This document shows, one piece after another, positions 43,414-52,344 of a stretch of 64,000 nucleotides of DNA. The notes under the pieces are model-generated. The model made no database searches. It was not told where the DNA came from and saw only the letters and a list, made by a program, of their open reading frames with translations. The stretch lies in assembly GCA_020636405.1 (NCBI GenBank), contig JACJXW010000006.1:372001-436000 (forward strand), read 5' to 3'. Made by a program: the position numbers and the translations under genes. The stretch is from Lewinellaceae bacterium (lineage in GTDB: Bacteria; Bacteroidota; Bacteroidia; Chitinophagales; Saprospiraceae). Each line of letters begins with the position of its first letter. Positions within the stretch are counted from its first letter, which is position 1.

Positions 43414-44718
43414 TCAAAGGTCCGAGGTGAAAGAAAGCGACCCGATCACCTGGTCGTAGCGGCTTCCGAAGGGGCGATAGTAGATCAGGATGGTGTACTG
43501 GTTTTCGGTTTCGTGCCAGGTGCCTTCCACCTCCGTTATATCAGGTTGTCGATTTTGGCCGACTTTATCCTTGTTATTGGCAGGCAGGGGAAGGGTGGCA
43601 TAGGCGTAATCGTAGTAACCTTGTTTGAGCAGGGCCTGCCCTACATAGGCGCCCAGCTGTTCATTGTATTCCATGCGGTATTCGGGCAGGGCCGTCCAGT
43701 CTGTAAGCCCGCCGAAGAGGTACACCTCCTTGCCGAAATAGGGCTCGGGTTTTTTCAGGTAAAAGACGGCTTCAACGTATTCGGCCGAGAGGTTGTTGTC
43801 GGGTTGGTCTGTGGTCTCGATGACGAAATTGCCGTTCAGGTCCTTAAAAGAAGTATGCGCCTGGCCGGACCGCGGTTCATCGTATTTGAGTTGAACAATG
43901 ATGCTCTCATCCGTCCTTTCTACAGAATAGACATTGAAGGATACTAGCCGGAGGCTGCGCAGGTCGAGGAACCTGAATTCCTTTCCTCCCGGGAATACGA
44001 CTACGTCCTGGTGATCGAAGAGCAGGGCATTGGCCCGGATGAACTTCGGGGCTATATCGGTAAGGGCATTATCCCAGCGGCCATTCTGGAGGACGGTGGC
44101 GCGGATCTCCGCCATGGGGTTCTGGATCTTGAACTGTTCGTGGTTCACCACAAAGTCGATCTCCTGATGAGTGCGGAATTTAGAGACCTGGCTGGCGCGC
44201 AGGACCCGAGGGTCGATCGAAACCCGGGGGTCGACGACGACAAAACGGCGGGCCAAAACTAACTGCCGGTCGTAGGTATCGTCATAGACCAGAAGCAAAT
44301 AATTGCCCGATTTGGTGAAGCGCGTATCCTGGTTGGGAAGGGTCAGCTCGTAGTGGGTATACGGCCAGAGCGACTTGAATGAGAATTGAAAATTCTGGAT
44401 ACGCTCTTCGGTATAGCCCTCCACATACTCCAGCTCTGCCAGCTGGGAGGGCTTCCAGTCGCGGTCGCAATGGACTACCTTGTAGAAATAGTCTTTGGTA
44501 TCGCCGTCGAGGTCGTCAAAGGCAAGGGTGACCCGGGCCGCCCCGCCCAGTTCAATGATGGGATAGGAGAGATACAGCCCTTCAATGTGGAACTGTACCG
44601 AGCGGATGTAGTCCGCATAGATGAAATTTTCGTTCGGGAAATCACCCTGTGCCTTTAGGAAAGGGGCCTGAAGGCACAACAAGAGCAAAAGCAGGAAATA
44701 GTGTGTTTTCTTCTTCAT
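43414..44718 (-). CDS. Type IX secretion system plug protein (DUF5103)
   Basis: A 434-residue exported protein of the former DUF5103 family, now called the T9SS plug protein, which in Flavobacterium closes the SprA translocon when no substrate is present. A signal peptide spans about 1-23. The N-terminal domain includes SVQFHIEGLYLSYPIIELGG and YYFKVVHCDRDWKPSQLAEL-like segments (KVVHCDRDW, VEGYTEERI), followed by a C-terminal Ig-like part with YLFGGLTDW. The window also carries T9SS cargo-type genes. Confidence 0.88.
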   Translation of the reverse strand: MKKKTHYFLLLLLLCLQAPFLKAQGDFPNENFIYADYIRSVQFHIEGLYLSYPIIELGGAARVTLAFDDLDGDTKDYFYKVVHCDRDWKPSQLAELEYVEGYTEERIQNFQFSFKSLWPYTHYELTLPNQDTRFTKSGNYLLLVYDDTYDRQLVLARRFVVVDPRVSIDPRVLRASQVSKFRTHQEIDFVVNHEQFKIQNPMAEIRATVLQNGRWDNALTDIAPKFIRANALLFDHQDVVVFPGGKEFRFLDLRSLRLVSFNVYSVERTDESIIVQLKYDEPRSGQAHTSFKDLNGNFVIETTDQPDNNLSAEYVEAVFYLKKPEPYFGKEVYLFGGLTDWTALPEYRMEYNEQLGAYVGQALLKQGYYDYAYATLPLPANNKDKVGQNRQPDITEVEGTWHETENQYTILIYYRPFGSRYDQVIGSLSFTSDL

Positions 44719-44746
44719 TTTTTCCAGGTCATTGTGCTTTAAACGT

Positions 44747-45400
44747 TCATAGCAGTTTATTCATTGTTTTAGCCTCATCACCCCTGCGTTTACTAACCCA
44801 AATATTGTCTCGAAGAAAGAACCTCCATTCCCAGGCAGCACACTCTTCGGCATAATCGACCCCGATTCGGGGGCTGGCCAGAATATCTTCCTCGTTAACT
44901 AACCCTCCCCGGCTTTCTATCCAGATGGGGCTTTGAGCGCTGAGCATATCCGTGCCGGTGTATTCCCGGCTGATGCCCATCGCCTGGGCCAACACTCCGG
45001 GCCCGGCGGTAAGCCTGGGCGCCATTTTGTTCATGCGGCGGCGGCGAAGCATCAATGTCGTGTTCTCGGCAGGTTCCAAGGCCCGGATCAGCACCGCGTG
45101 GGCCATCCCTTCTGCTCCGGTGACCACATTGAAGAGGTGGTGGATGCCATAACACAGGTAAATGTACGCATGGCCTCCCTGGCTGTACATGACTTTTGTG
45201 CGTTCGGTAAAGCGGTTGCCATAGGCGTGGCTGGCCTTGTCCTCCGGAGCCCGGTAGGCTTCCACTTCTACGATGCGGCCAGCGGTGCGCCCGGCGCCAA
45301 AATCCGTGACCAGGTATTTGCCCAGCAGATTGCGGCTCACTTCCAGGACGTCATTCCGGGTGAAAAAAGAACGATCCAGCCTTGTCCTTTCCTCATTCAT
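44747..45400 (-). CDS. DNA-3-methyladenine glycosylase (AAG/MPG family)
   Basis: A 217-residue base-excision enzyme of the AAG family that removes alkylated purines. The catalytic Glu lies in RIVEVEAYRAPEDKASHAYG. The DNA-binding Tyr region MYSQGGHAYIYLCYGIHHLF and the VLIRALEP segment are intact. ATG 45400 (MNEERTRLDRSFF) is preferred over GTG 45433. It ends 28 bases before the plug gene, so the two may be co-transcribed, though functionally unrelated. Confidence 0.93.
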   Translation of the reverse strand: MNEERTRLDRSFFTRNDVLEVSRNLLGKYLVTDFGAGRTAGRIVEVEAYRAPEDKASHAYGNRFTERTKVMYSQGGHAYIYLCYGIHHLFNVVTGAEGMAHAVLIRALEPAENTTLMLRRRRMNKMAPRLTAGPGVLAQAMGISREYTGTDMLSAQSPIWIESRGGLVNEEDILASPRIGVDYAEECAAWEWRFFLRDNIWVSKRRGDEAKTMNKLL

Positions 45401-45723
45401 GCAGCGTCGTTCGATAAAATCGCAAAATGGCACAGGCGAATATAGTAAATGACAGGATATTATAACTTTGCTTCCTCCAATTGTGTAGGTTTAATCGGAT
45501 TGTCATTTACCTTACAACACATTTTTTTCAATTACCGGGCAAAAAGTCGATTTTAATCCTAATATGCAGCCTGATTTTAAGCCCTGCCATTTTGGACTTT
45601 AACGAATGAAAAGCGCTCTTTTCCAATTCCGATTATCATTTAACAACCCGGAATCGAGGGCTGATTCTTGATTTCCAGCAATCTATGTAACCACTACTTT
45701 TATCATTTACTGAAGCAAAATTT
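45401..45723. other. Divergent intergenic region before a T9SS cargo gene
   Basis: No gene. A perfect -7 box TAACTTTG lies at 45463-45470 on the plus strand, without a matching -33 box; it would give a ~250-nt leader to the cargo gene. AT-rich throughout; no hairpin stands out. Confidence 0.4.
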
Positions 45724-47070
45724 ATGAAAACACAATTATCTGTTATCTTTTTTTCCCTTGTCCTTTTCCTGATGGGGGTTTCTTTTTCTGCCGGCGCCCA
45801 GTGCACCGACTGGGTGGCGCCTTCTGCCACCGGGGGCTGGACGGATTTCGACGGTATTTTCGGCGGCGCCCCCTGCGATGACGGCACCGGATGTCCGTTC
45901 AATGAGATCGACGCTTTTGAGGTCTTTGCGGCTGAAGCTTATAGCGTCAGCGGTTTCCAGGCCGGCGGCACCTATTCTTTCAGCATGTGTAACGGCCCGG
46001 GCGCCGGCACCTGGATCCCTGAATTCACCATCATTGCGCCCAGCGGGGCCATCGATGCTTTTGGAGCGGGCGACGGCGATGGCTGCACCATCACCTGGAC
46101 GGCCAGTGAGGATGGGAACTATCTCATTGTTATCAACGAAGCCGATCAGTGCGGCGGCGGGACCAATACGACCACGCCCAATGGCTACCCTGCGCTCACC
46201 TGCGAATCGGGGAGCAACGTGCAGTGTGATGAACCGGTAACGGATTGCAGCATAGGTGCGTTGGTTTCCAATGGAACGGCCGCCGTTTGCGGCCCGGACG
46301 CCACGTTCGGCCTCGCTACCGACGAAACGGATACCATTCCGACCGGTGGCGGCTTTGGCTGGATCTTCGATGATTCCCAGGGCGGAACCGGCGGCGCGGC
46401 CGGCGGCTTCACCCTGACCGGCTCCTCCAATGTGGAAACTTTTGATGCCGACCTGAACGGCGTGCTCAGCGCCAACAGCCTGCCGCCTCTGGGAGGGACC
46501 TGGGTGGTTTTTGGCGCCATCTACGAAGATGCTAATAACGCTGTAGCTACCATTTGCAGTACGACAGCAGATTCGCTGATCCTCCAGTTTGGCGAAAGCC
46601 CCACCGTCGATGCGGCGGTGAACAACGGCGACGGGTCGGCGTCGGTTACCGTCAGCGGCGGCACGCCGCCCTACACCTACGCCTGGGATGACGGCCAGAC
46701 GGGCAGCATGCCCACCGGCCTTTCGGAAGGGCCGCATACGGTGACCATTACCGATGCTATCGGTTGTACTGCTGAAGCTACGGTCGACGTGGTGCTGAGC
46801 GCCGGGCAGGTGGAAGGATTGGAGTCGTTCTACCTCGGCCCTAACCCAGGGAAAGGAGTGTTAAACCTCCGGCTTTCGTTGGATAGCCCGAAGGACATCC
46901 GATTGGAGGTACTTAGCCTCACCGGGCAAATCGTCGTGCAACGGCGCGAAGGCCTTACGGCCGTGTTGGATCGTCAGCTAGACCTAAGCGCACAGCCTGA
47001 TGGCGTGTATCTGCTTCGCCTGGTTATTGGAGGAGATGAGGTTAGCCGGCGCATCATCCTGAGCCGTTGA
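45724..47070 (+). CDS. Secreted protein with SprB repeat and T9SS type A sorting domain
   Basis: A 448-residue surface or secreted protein. A signal peptide ends near SAGAQ. The N-terminal ~150 residues form a Cys- and Gly-rich beta domain (CTDWVAPSATGGW, YSFSMCNGPGAGTW, NYLIVINEADQCGG). An SprB-type repeat follows (DAAVNNGDGSASVTVSGGTP, then YTYAWDDG and GPHTVTITDAIGC). The C-terminal ~75 residues are a type A sorting domain (LGPNPGKGVLNLRL, GVYLLRLVIGG, RRIILSR). SprB repeats occur in gliding adhesins. It is a likely adhesin or matrix protein; its ligand is unknown. Confidence 0.88.
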   Translation: MKTQLSVIFFSLVLFLMGVSFSAGAQCTDWVAPSATGGWTDFDGIFGGAPCDDGTGCPFNEIDAFEVFAAEAYSVSGFQAGGTYSFSMCNGPGAGTWIPEFTIIAPSGAIDAFGAGDGDGCTITWTASEDGNYLIVINEADQCGGGTNTTTPNGYPALTCESGSNVQCDEPVTDCSIGALVSNGTAAVCGPDATFGLATDETDTIPTGGGFGWIFDDSQGGTGGAAGGFTLTGSSNVETFDADLNGVLSANSLPPLGGTWVVFGAIYEDANNAVATICSTTADSLILQFGESPTVDAAVNNGDGSASVTVSGGTPPYTYAWDDGQTGSMPTGLSEGPHTVTITDAIGCTAEATVDVVLSAGQVEGLESFYLGPNPGKGVLNLRLSLDSPKDIRLEVLSLTGQIVVQRREGLTAVLDRQLDLSAQPDGVYLLRLVIGGDEVSRRIILSR

Positions 47071-47083
47071 TCAGAGGTTGAAC

Positions 47084-47139
47084 GAACGCGGAGGCTGTCG
47101 CTGCTTTGACCCCCGGCCGTCGCGACAGCGTCCGCGTTC
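47084..47139. terminator. Long hairpin between convergent genes
   Basis: An 18-bp stem with one mismatch: GAACGCGGAGGCTGTCGC (47084-47101) and its inverse at 47122-47139, loop of 20 bases. It lies between the T9SS cargo stop and the guaB stop and has no strong T run. It probably works as a bidirectional transcription barrier. Confidence 0.6.
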
Positions 47140-47145
47140 TATCTC

Positions 47146-48627
47146 CTACCTCCTGCTGTAATTCGGTGATTCTTTGGTGATCGTAATATTATGCGGGTGG
47201 CTTTCTACGATGCCCGAGCCGGTGATCTTCACGAAGCGCGCCTGTTGCAGGGCAGGAATATCGGGGGCTCCGCAGTACCCCATGCCGGCACGCAGTCCGC
47301 CGAGGTACTGGACCATCACTTCAGCAACCGTGCCCTTATAGGGGACCCTCCCTTCGATGCCTTCCGGCACCAGCTTTTTGATGTCGTCTTCCACATCCTG
47401 GAAATAGCGGTCTTTAGACCCCAGTTGCATAGCGCCCAGGGATCCCATGCCGCGGTACACTTTAAATTTCCGGCCTTCGTAGATGATCGTTTCGCCGGGC
47501 GCTTCTTCCACGCCCGCGAAGAGGCTGCCTGCCATGATGGTACTGGCTCCGGCAGCCAGCGCTTTGACGATGTCGCCGGTATAACGGATGCCTCCGTCGC
47601 CGATGATGGGGATCTTTCGGTCTTTGACTGCCCGCGCCGCGTTGTAGATGGCCGACAGCTGTGGTACGCCTACGCCGGCGACCACCCGGGTGGTACAGAT
47701 CGATCCGGGGCCCACGCCTACTTTGATGCCGTCGGCGCCGGCATCGGCCAGTGCCAGAGCACCCTCGCCGGTGCCTACATTGCCGCCGATGACCTGCAGG
47801 TGGGGGAAATGCCCTTTTACATCCTTAATGGCCTGTAATACACCCCGGGAATGCCCATGGGCAGTATCTACGATAACGACATCCACATCGACGCGAACCA
47901 GCGCCTCCACCCGTTGCAGCATATCACTGGTTACGCCAACAGCGGCTCCCACCACCAGGCGCCCCAGAGAATCCTTGCAGGAATGGGGATAGTCCTGAAC
48001 CTTCATAATGTCCTTATAGGTAATGAGGCCAACCAGTTTTTGATGCTCATCGACCACCGGCAGTTTTTCGATCTTGTGCCCCTGCAGGATCTGGCGGGCC
48101 TGTTCCAGGGTAGTCCCGACCGGAGCAGTTATCAGGTTGCGGCTGGTCATCAGTTCTCTGACCGGGCGTTTCAGCTGTGTTTCAAAGCGCAGGTCGCGGT
48201 TGGTGAGAATGCCGGTGAGCTTGTTCTGGCCATCGACGATAGGGATGCCGCCGATCTTGAACCGCCGCATCAGGGTGAGCGCGTCTTCAACGATAGCATC
48301 TTCAGCGAGGGTGACCGGGTCGACGATCATACCGCTTTCCGAACGTTTGACACTGCGCACCTGTTCGGCCTGTTCGGCAATGGTCATATTCTTGTGGATA
48401 ATGCCGATACCTCCTTGCCGGGCAATGGCAATGGCCAGCTTGTTTTCCGTAACGGTGTCCATCGCAGCAGAAACAATAGGAGCATTGAGCTTGAGTTCCC
48501 GGGTCAGGTAGGCCGAAACGTCGACCTCACGAGGCAGGACTTCCGAATAGGCAGGGATCAGCAATACATCGTCAAAGGTTAGACCTTCTCCTAAAAACTT
48601 ATTCTGTGTTATTTTCTGTGTTTCCAT
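47146..48627 (-). CDS. guaB: IMP dehydrogenase
   Basis: A 493-residue IMPDH, which oxidises IMP to XMP in guanine nucleotide synthesis. The N-terminal part of the barrel has GLTFDDVLLIPAYSEVLP, and two CBS domains (about 95-205) are inserted. The catalytic loop GPGSICTTRVVAG carries the active-site Cys, and the flap is at GRKFKVYRGMGSLGAM. Full length. ATG 48627 is used; a perfect minus-strand -7 box (TACCTTTG, 48638-48631) ends three bases before it, suggesting a leaderless or nearly leaderless message. Confidence 0.97.
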   Translation of the reverse strand: METQKITQNKFLGEGLTFDDVLLIPAYSEVLPREVDVSAYLTRELKLNAPIVSAAMDTVTENKLAIAIARQGGIGIIHKNMTIAEQAEQVRSVKRSESGMIVDPVTLAEDAIVEDALTLMRRFKIGGIPIVDGQNKLTGILTNRDLRFETQLKRPVRELMTSRNLITAPVGTTLEQARQILQGHKIEKLPVVDEHQKLVGLITYKDIMKVQDYPHSCKDSLGRLVVGAAVGVTSDMLQRVEALVRVDVDVVIVDTAHGHSRGVLQAIKDVKGHFPHLQVIGGNVGTGEGALALADAGADGIKVGVGPGSICTTRVVAGVGVPQLSAIYNAARAVKDRKIPIIGDGGIRYTGDIVKALAAGASTIMAGSLFAGVEEAPGETIIYEGRKFKVYRGMGSLGAMQLGSKDRYFQDVEDDIKKLVPEGIEGRVPYKGTVAEVMVQYLGGLRAGMGYCGAPDIPALQQARFVKITGSGIVESHPHNITITKESPNYSRR

Positions 48628-48926
48628 GTGCAAAGGTATGCAAAATGACCACAAAAAGAAAAGGCAGCATTGGATTTTCCATCCTTTGGTGGGGCGGGAA
48701 ATTCTGCCGTTCTTTGCAGAGGGTTACTGGACTTTGGACGTTCCGGCGTTGAAATCGGAAATCGGAGATCGGAAAATCGTCGTCGAATGCCCATTTAGCG
48801 CTCCATTCCGAATTACCAACGTCAGTCGCTTCGCTCGTATCCGGCTTTAAATCGCTGCACGTCCAAGGCCCTGGAATGGTTAGCCGTTCAGGATTTATTA
48901 CAAACAGAACCAGAAACCATTTTCAA
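48628..48926. other. Divergent region between guaB and tadA
   Basis: It holds the guaB -7 box at its left edge. A short GAAATCGG/GAGATCGG tandem lies near 48755-48775, and TTGGACGT near 48734 is mirrored by ACGTCCAA near 48863. It may be a decayed member of the self-complementary repeat class. No gene is supported. Confidence 0.4.
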
Positions 48927-49373
48927 ATGCTCACCATTTTCAGCGACGAACACTTTATGAAGCAGGCCCTAAAGGAAGCGGAGGCCGCTTTTGAATTGGG
49001 AGAAGTTCCGGTAGGCGCTGTGGTAGTCTGCCAGAACCAGATCATTGCCCGGGCTCATAATCAAACGGAACAGCTGAACGATGTTACGGCCCACGCAGAG
49101 GTCCTGGCCCTTACGGCGGCTTCCAATTATCTGGGCAGCAAATATCTTCAGGATTGTACGCTTTATGTAACACTGGAGCCCTGTGTGATGTGTGCCGGCG
49201 CCCTGCAGTGGGCCCAGCTCGGGCGCCTGGTCTACGGCGCTCCGGACGATAAGCGGGGGTTCATGGCGTTCGGTAAGAAGCTGCTCCATCCGCGTACCCA
49301 GGTAGAATATGGGGTGTTACTCGAAGAATGCAGCACCTTGATGAAATCCTTTTTTCGCAAGCTCAGAGATTGA
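48927..49373 (+). CDS. tadA: tRNA-specific adenosine deaminase
   Basis: A 148-residue zinc deaminase that converts A34 to inosine in tRNA-Arg(ACG). The zinc and catalytic motif HAEVLAL follows NDVTA, and TLEPCVMCAGAL supplies the two Cys ligands. GEVPVGAVVV and the C-terminal region match TadA length. ATG 48927 (MLTIFSDEHFMKQAL) is preferred to the upstream 48876 start, which adds residues not seen in the family. Confidence 0.93.
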   Translation: MLTIFSDEHFMKQALKEAEAAFELGEVPVGAVVVCQNQIIARAHNQTEQLNDVTAHAEVLALTAASNYLGSKYLQDCTLYVTLEPCVMCAGALQWAQLGRLVYGAPDDKRGFMAFGKKLLHPRTQVEYGVLLEECSTLMKSFFRKLRD

Positions 49374-49451
49374 AACCTGTGAAGGAAGGGTTAAAATCCG
49401 TTAATCCCGGTTAAACTTTCTTAACCTCGGCCTCCTGCTGTTGCCAAAGTG

Positions 49452-49482
49452 TTTACTTTATAGGTTGTAATACGCAAGTTTG
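49452..49482 (+). promoter_or_regulatory. Candidate promoter before the lipoprotein gene at 49501
   Basis: TTTA at 49452-49455, 19-base spacer, CAAGTTTG at 49475-49482: the Bacteroidota pattern with one mismatch in each box. Predicted start of transcription is about 12 bases before the ATG. Confidence 0.4.
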
Positions 49483-49500
49483 TAACCAAAATGATCTACA

Positions 49501-50046
49501 ATGAATGCTGTGAAACTATCCTTATGCGCCGGCTTACTGATGCTGGCCTTTAGCTCCTGCGGGCCTACCCTGAGCCCATTTACCGAACAATTGTACCGCC
49601 AGAACCGATGGTCGGAGAACGAACTCAAACGCATACAGTTCTATCTGTCCGAAGATATCGTTATGCGCCGGGAACTGACCGGCTCGAAATCCGAGATCGT
49701 TTCCGGGGAGATCAAGATGATAGATGGGCGACAGGTGGAAGAGGTCGTCATCCGTAAAGGGACGCCAGGTGTCCTGTTATTCCTGCCGGAAGATAACCGC
49801 TTTGCCATCAGCTTTGAAGACGGTGGGAAGGAACGCTTTCTCGTTTTCGGGCCCAACCCCAAAGTAGAAGGGCGGTACGTCCTGCTGGCCTCGGAATGGA
49901 AGCGCCGCGCGGGAATGGTTACCTATGAAGGAAAGAAATGGAATGTCGACAACCGCAGCGCTTATGCCAGCCTGTTGGTCGACCTCAAAAAAGTGAACAA
50001 GATCTCTGTTGAGTCCCGAACGGCCAGAGGGCGCAGAGTTGATTGA
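49501..50046 (+). CDS. Predicted lipoprotein, unknown function
   Basis: A 181-residue predicted lipoprotein. The signal ends in AFSSCGPTLSP, a lipobox-like site near Cys20. The mature part begins PFTEQLYRQNRWSENELKRI, then QFYLSEDIVMRREL, and is strand-rich, with a C-terminal basic tail. I have seen similar openings in Bacteroidota lipoproteins of unknown role, but cannot name a family. It stands alone and is convergent with pcm. Confidence 0.7.
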   Translation: MNAVKLSLCAGLLMLAFSSCGPTLSPFTEQLYRQNRWSENELKRIQFYLSEDIVMRRELTGSKSEIVSGEIKMIDGRQVEEVVIRKGTPGVLLFLPEDNRFAISFEDGGKERFLVFGPNPKVEGRYVLLASEWKRRAGMVTYEGKKWNVDNRSAYASLLVDLKKVNKISVESRTARGRRVD

Positions 50047-50159
50047 ATTTTGTCGTAACCTTTTTGCTGCGCCGGGCGTATAAACATCTCTGTGGGAATA
50101 GACATACACTGGAAAAAGCAATTTCTCATGGAGAGTGCTTCCGTTGTGCCGGCTTTACC

Positions 50160-50810
50160 TCAACTTCCGGTGTTGATCCCTTTCAAAAGGGGGACGAACC
50201 GGAAGTTGGCCAACACCTGATCGTCGAATTCTTCCTCGGAAAGGCGGGTGATGCGATGCATCCTCTGGATATGCTCGCCCACGGGAATGACCATAATGCC
50301 TCCGATAGCAAGTTGCTTCAGCAACAGTTGAGGTACTTCGGGGGCGCCGGCGGTGACGATGATCTTATCAAAAGGGGCAAACTCAGGCAGCCCTTTGTAG
50401 CCATCGCGCAGGTAACAGCGGATGTTACCCAGTTTGAGCTTGGAGAGCAGGGCTTTTGCCTTTTCGTAAAGAGCCTCCTGTCGTTCGATGGTATATACCC
50501 TGGCGCCAAGCATGGCCAGTAGTGCCGCCTGATAACCGGAGCCCGTACCTACTTCCAGAACTTTTTCCCGTTTTTTAATATTGAGCAGGCTGGTTTGATA
50601 AGCAACGGTATAGGGTTGTGAGATCGTTTGCTCATTCCCTATCGGGAAGGGCTTGTCTTTGTACGCCCATTCTTCAAAGGCCTTATCCAGGAAAAAATGC
50701 CGGGGCAATGTACCTATTGCGGTGAGCACGCGTTCATCACTAATGCCTTTGTTGCGCAGTTCTTCGACCAGTTGCCTTCTCATCCCTTTGTGGCGGTAGG
50801 AATCTTTCAC
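50160..50810 (-). CDS. pcm: Protein-L-isoaspartate O-methyltransferase
   Basis: A 216-residue SAM-dependent methyltransferase that repairs isoaspartyl residues in aged proteins. Motifs: QTISQPYTVAYQTSLL (substrate region), KVLEVGTGSGYQAALLA (SAM motif I), DKIIVTAGAPEVPQLLL and GGIMVIPVG. I chose GTG 50810, giving MKDSYRHKGMRRQLVEELR, which fits the usual start in Bacteroidota. ATG 50783 and TTG 50849 are alternatives. It is divergent from the phosphohexomutase gene. Confidence 0.93.
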   Translation of the reverse strand: MKDSYRHKGMRRQLVEELRNKGISDERVLTAIGTLPRHFFLDKAFEEWAYKDKPFPIGNEQTISQPYTVAYQTSLLNIKKREKVLEVGTGSGYQAALLAMLGARVYTIERQEALYEKAKALLSKLKLGNIRCYLRDGYKGLPEFAPFDKIIVTAGAPEVPQLLLKQLAIGGIMVIPVGEHIQRMHRITRLSEEEFDDQVLANFRFVPLLKGINTGS

Positions 50811-50901
50811 AATACTGCGGAGGATTATAGTTAATTGAATTAACGGCAAATTACTAAATTAGGGCCACCCAATACACAAAGCCCGAAAATAATAGATCCA
50901 T

Positions 50902-52299
50902 ATGAGTAAAATTAAGTTCGGAACCGATGGATGGAGAGCCATCATCGCAGAAGATTACACTATTGAAAACGTTAGGCGGGTTGCTGAAGGCACCGCTCTT
51001 TGGATGAAAAAACAAGGGTTCAAGCAGGCTGTTATCGGCCATGATACCCGATTCGGTGGAGAACTCTTTGCCGAAACCACCGCCCGCGTATTCGGCGCCT
51101 TCGGGCTTAAAGTGAAACTCGCCAAGGGCTTTGTATCTACCCCGATGGTCTCTTTGGGCGTTGTCAAAACCCATTCAGGCATCGGCGTGGTCATCACGGC
51201 CAGCCATAATCCGCCCTCTTACAGTGGCTACAAACTGAAATCCAAACTTGGTGGGCCCATGATCCCTTCCGAGGTCGCTGAGGTAGAAGACGAAGTGCCG
51301 GAAAAACCAACTGTCGAACTGGCCAGCCTGGAAGAAATGAAAGAAAAAGGCCTGCTGGAATACGTAGACCTGGAAAAGATCTATATCGACCATGTCACTG
51401 CGAATTTTGACCTGGACGCCATTCGCAGATCAGGCATCCGGATAGGGTACGACGCGATGTACGGCGCCGGCCAGAACGCTATGCGCAAGCTTTTTCCGGA
51501 CGCCACGCTCCTGCATTGCGATTACAATCCCTCTTTCATGGGGCAGGCGCCGGAGCCCATCCACCGCAACCTGCAGGAGTTCTCCAACCTGATCAAAAAT
51601 AGCGGCAAAATCGATATCGGCCTGGCCAACGACGGCGATGCCGACCGCATCGGAATGTACGATTCGGAGGGCAACTTCGTAGACTCCCACCACATCCTCC
51701 TGCTCCTGCTGCTATATATGGCGGGATACAAGAAGGAAAAGGGCAAAGTGGTCATTACGTTCTCTGTAACGGAAAAGATGAAGGAACTGGCTGAGCATTA
51801 CGGCCTGGAATACGAGGTGACCAAGATCGGCTTTAAATACATCGCGGAGATCATGGCTCAGGAAGATGTGATCGTTGGCGGCGAGGAATCGGGCGGCCTG
51901 GCCGTAAAAGGGCACATTCCCGAACGCGACGGCATCTGGATCGGCCTGACGATCATAGAGTTTATGGCCAAGGCCGGCAAATCTCTTCATGAACTCATCC
52001 AGGAAGTCTACAACCTGGTCGGGCCCTTCTCCTATGACCGCGACGACCTGCACCTGTCGGAAGAGAAAAAACAGGCCATTATTAAAAAGTGTAAGGAAAA
52101 TGCTTACTCCGCATTCGGAAAGTACCAGGTGGCGTTCGTCGAAGACGTCGACGGCTTCAAATTTACCTTTGGCGGCGGCCGCTGGGTAATGATCCGCCCT
52201 TCAGGTACGGAGCCGGTGCTGCGGGTGTACGCCCAGGGCCCCGACGCGGCTGAGGTGCGTGCGATCCTGGATGCGGCCCACCAAACGCTGCTGGGATAA
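50902..52299 (+). CDS. Phosphoglucomutase/phosphomannomutase family protein
   Basis: A 465-residue alpha-D-phosphohexomutase. All four domain signatures are visible: TASHNPPSYSGYK with the phospho-Ser, the DGDADRIG metal loop, the GGEESGGLAVKGH sugar loop, and RPSGTEPVLRVY in the C-terminal phosphate-binding domain. It interconverts hexose 1- and 6-phosphates; preference for glucose, mannose or glucosamine cannot be told here. It is followed by a strong hairpin. Confidence 0.93.
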   Translation: MSKIKFGTDGWRAIIAEDYTIENVRRVAEGTALWMKKQGFKQAVIGHDTRFGGELFAETTARVFGAFGLKVKLAKGFVSTPMVSLGVVKTHSGIGVVITASHNPPSYSGYKLKSKLGGPMIPSEVAEVEDEVPEKPTVELASLEEMKEKGLLEYVDLEKIYIDHVTANFDLDAIRRSGIRIGYDAMYGAGQNAMRKLFPDATLLHCDYNPSFMGQAPEPIHRNLQEFSNLIKNSGKIDIGLANDGDADRIGMYDSEGNFVDSHHILLLLLLYMAGYKKEKGKVVITFSVTEKMKELAEHYGLEYEVTKIGFKYIAEIMAQEDVIVGGEESGGLAVKGHIPERDGIWIGLTIIEFMAKAGKSLHELIQEVYNLVGPFSYDRDDLHLSEEKKQAIIKKCKENAYSAFGKYQVAFVEDVDGFKFTFGGGRWVMIRPSGTEPVLRVYAQGPDAAEVRAILDAAHQTLLG

Positions 52300-52307
52300 G
52301 CCTTGTC

Positions 52308-52339
52308 CTCGAGCGCCAATGGAAAAATTGGCGCTCGAG
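52308..52339. terminator. Perfect bidirectional hairpin between convergent genes
   Basis: CTCGAGCGCCAAT (52308-52320) pairs perfectly with 52327-52339 around GGAAAA. A 13-bp GC-rich stem without a T run, placed between two convergent stops. Confidence 0.75.
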
Positions 52340-52344
52340 TTGCC

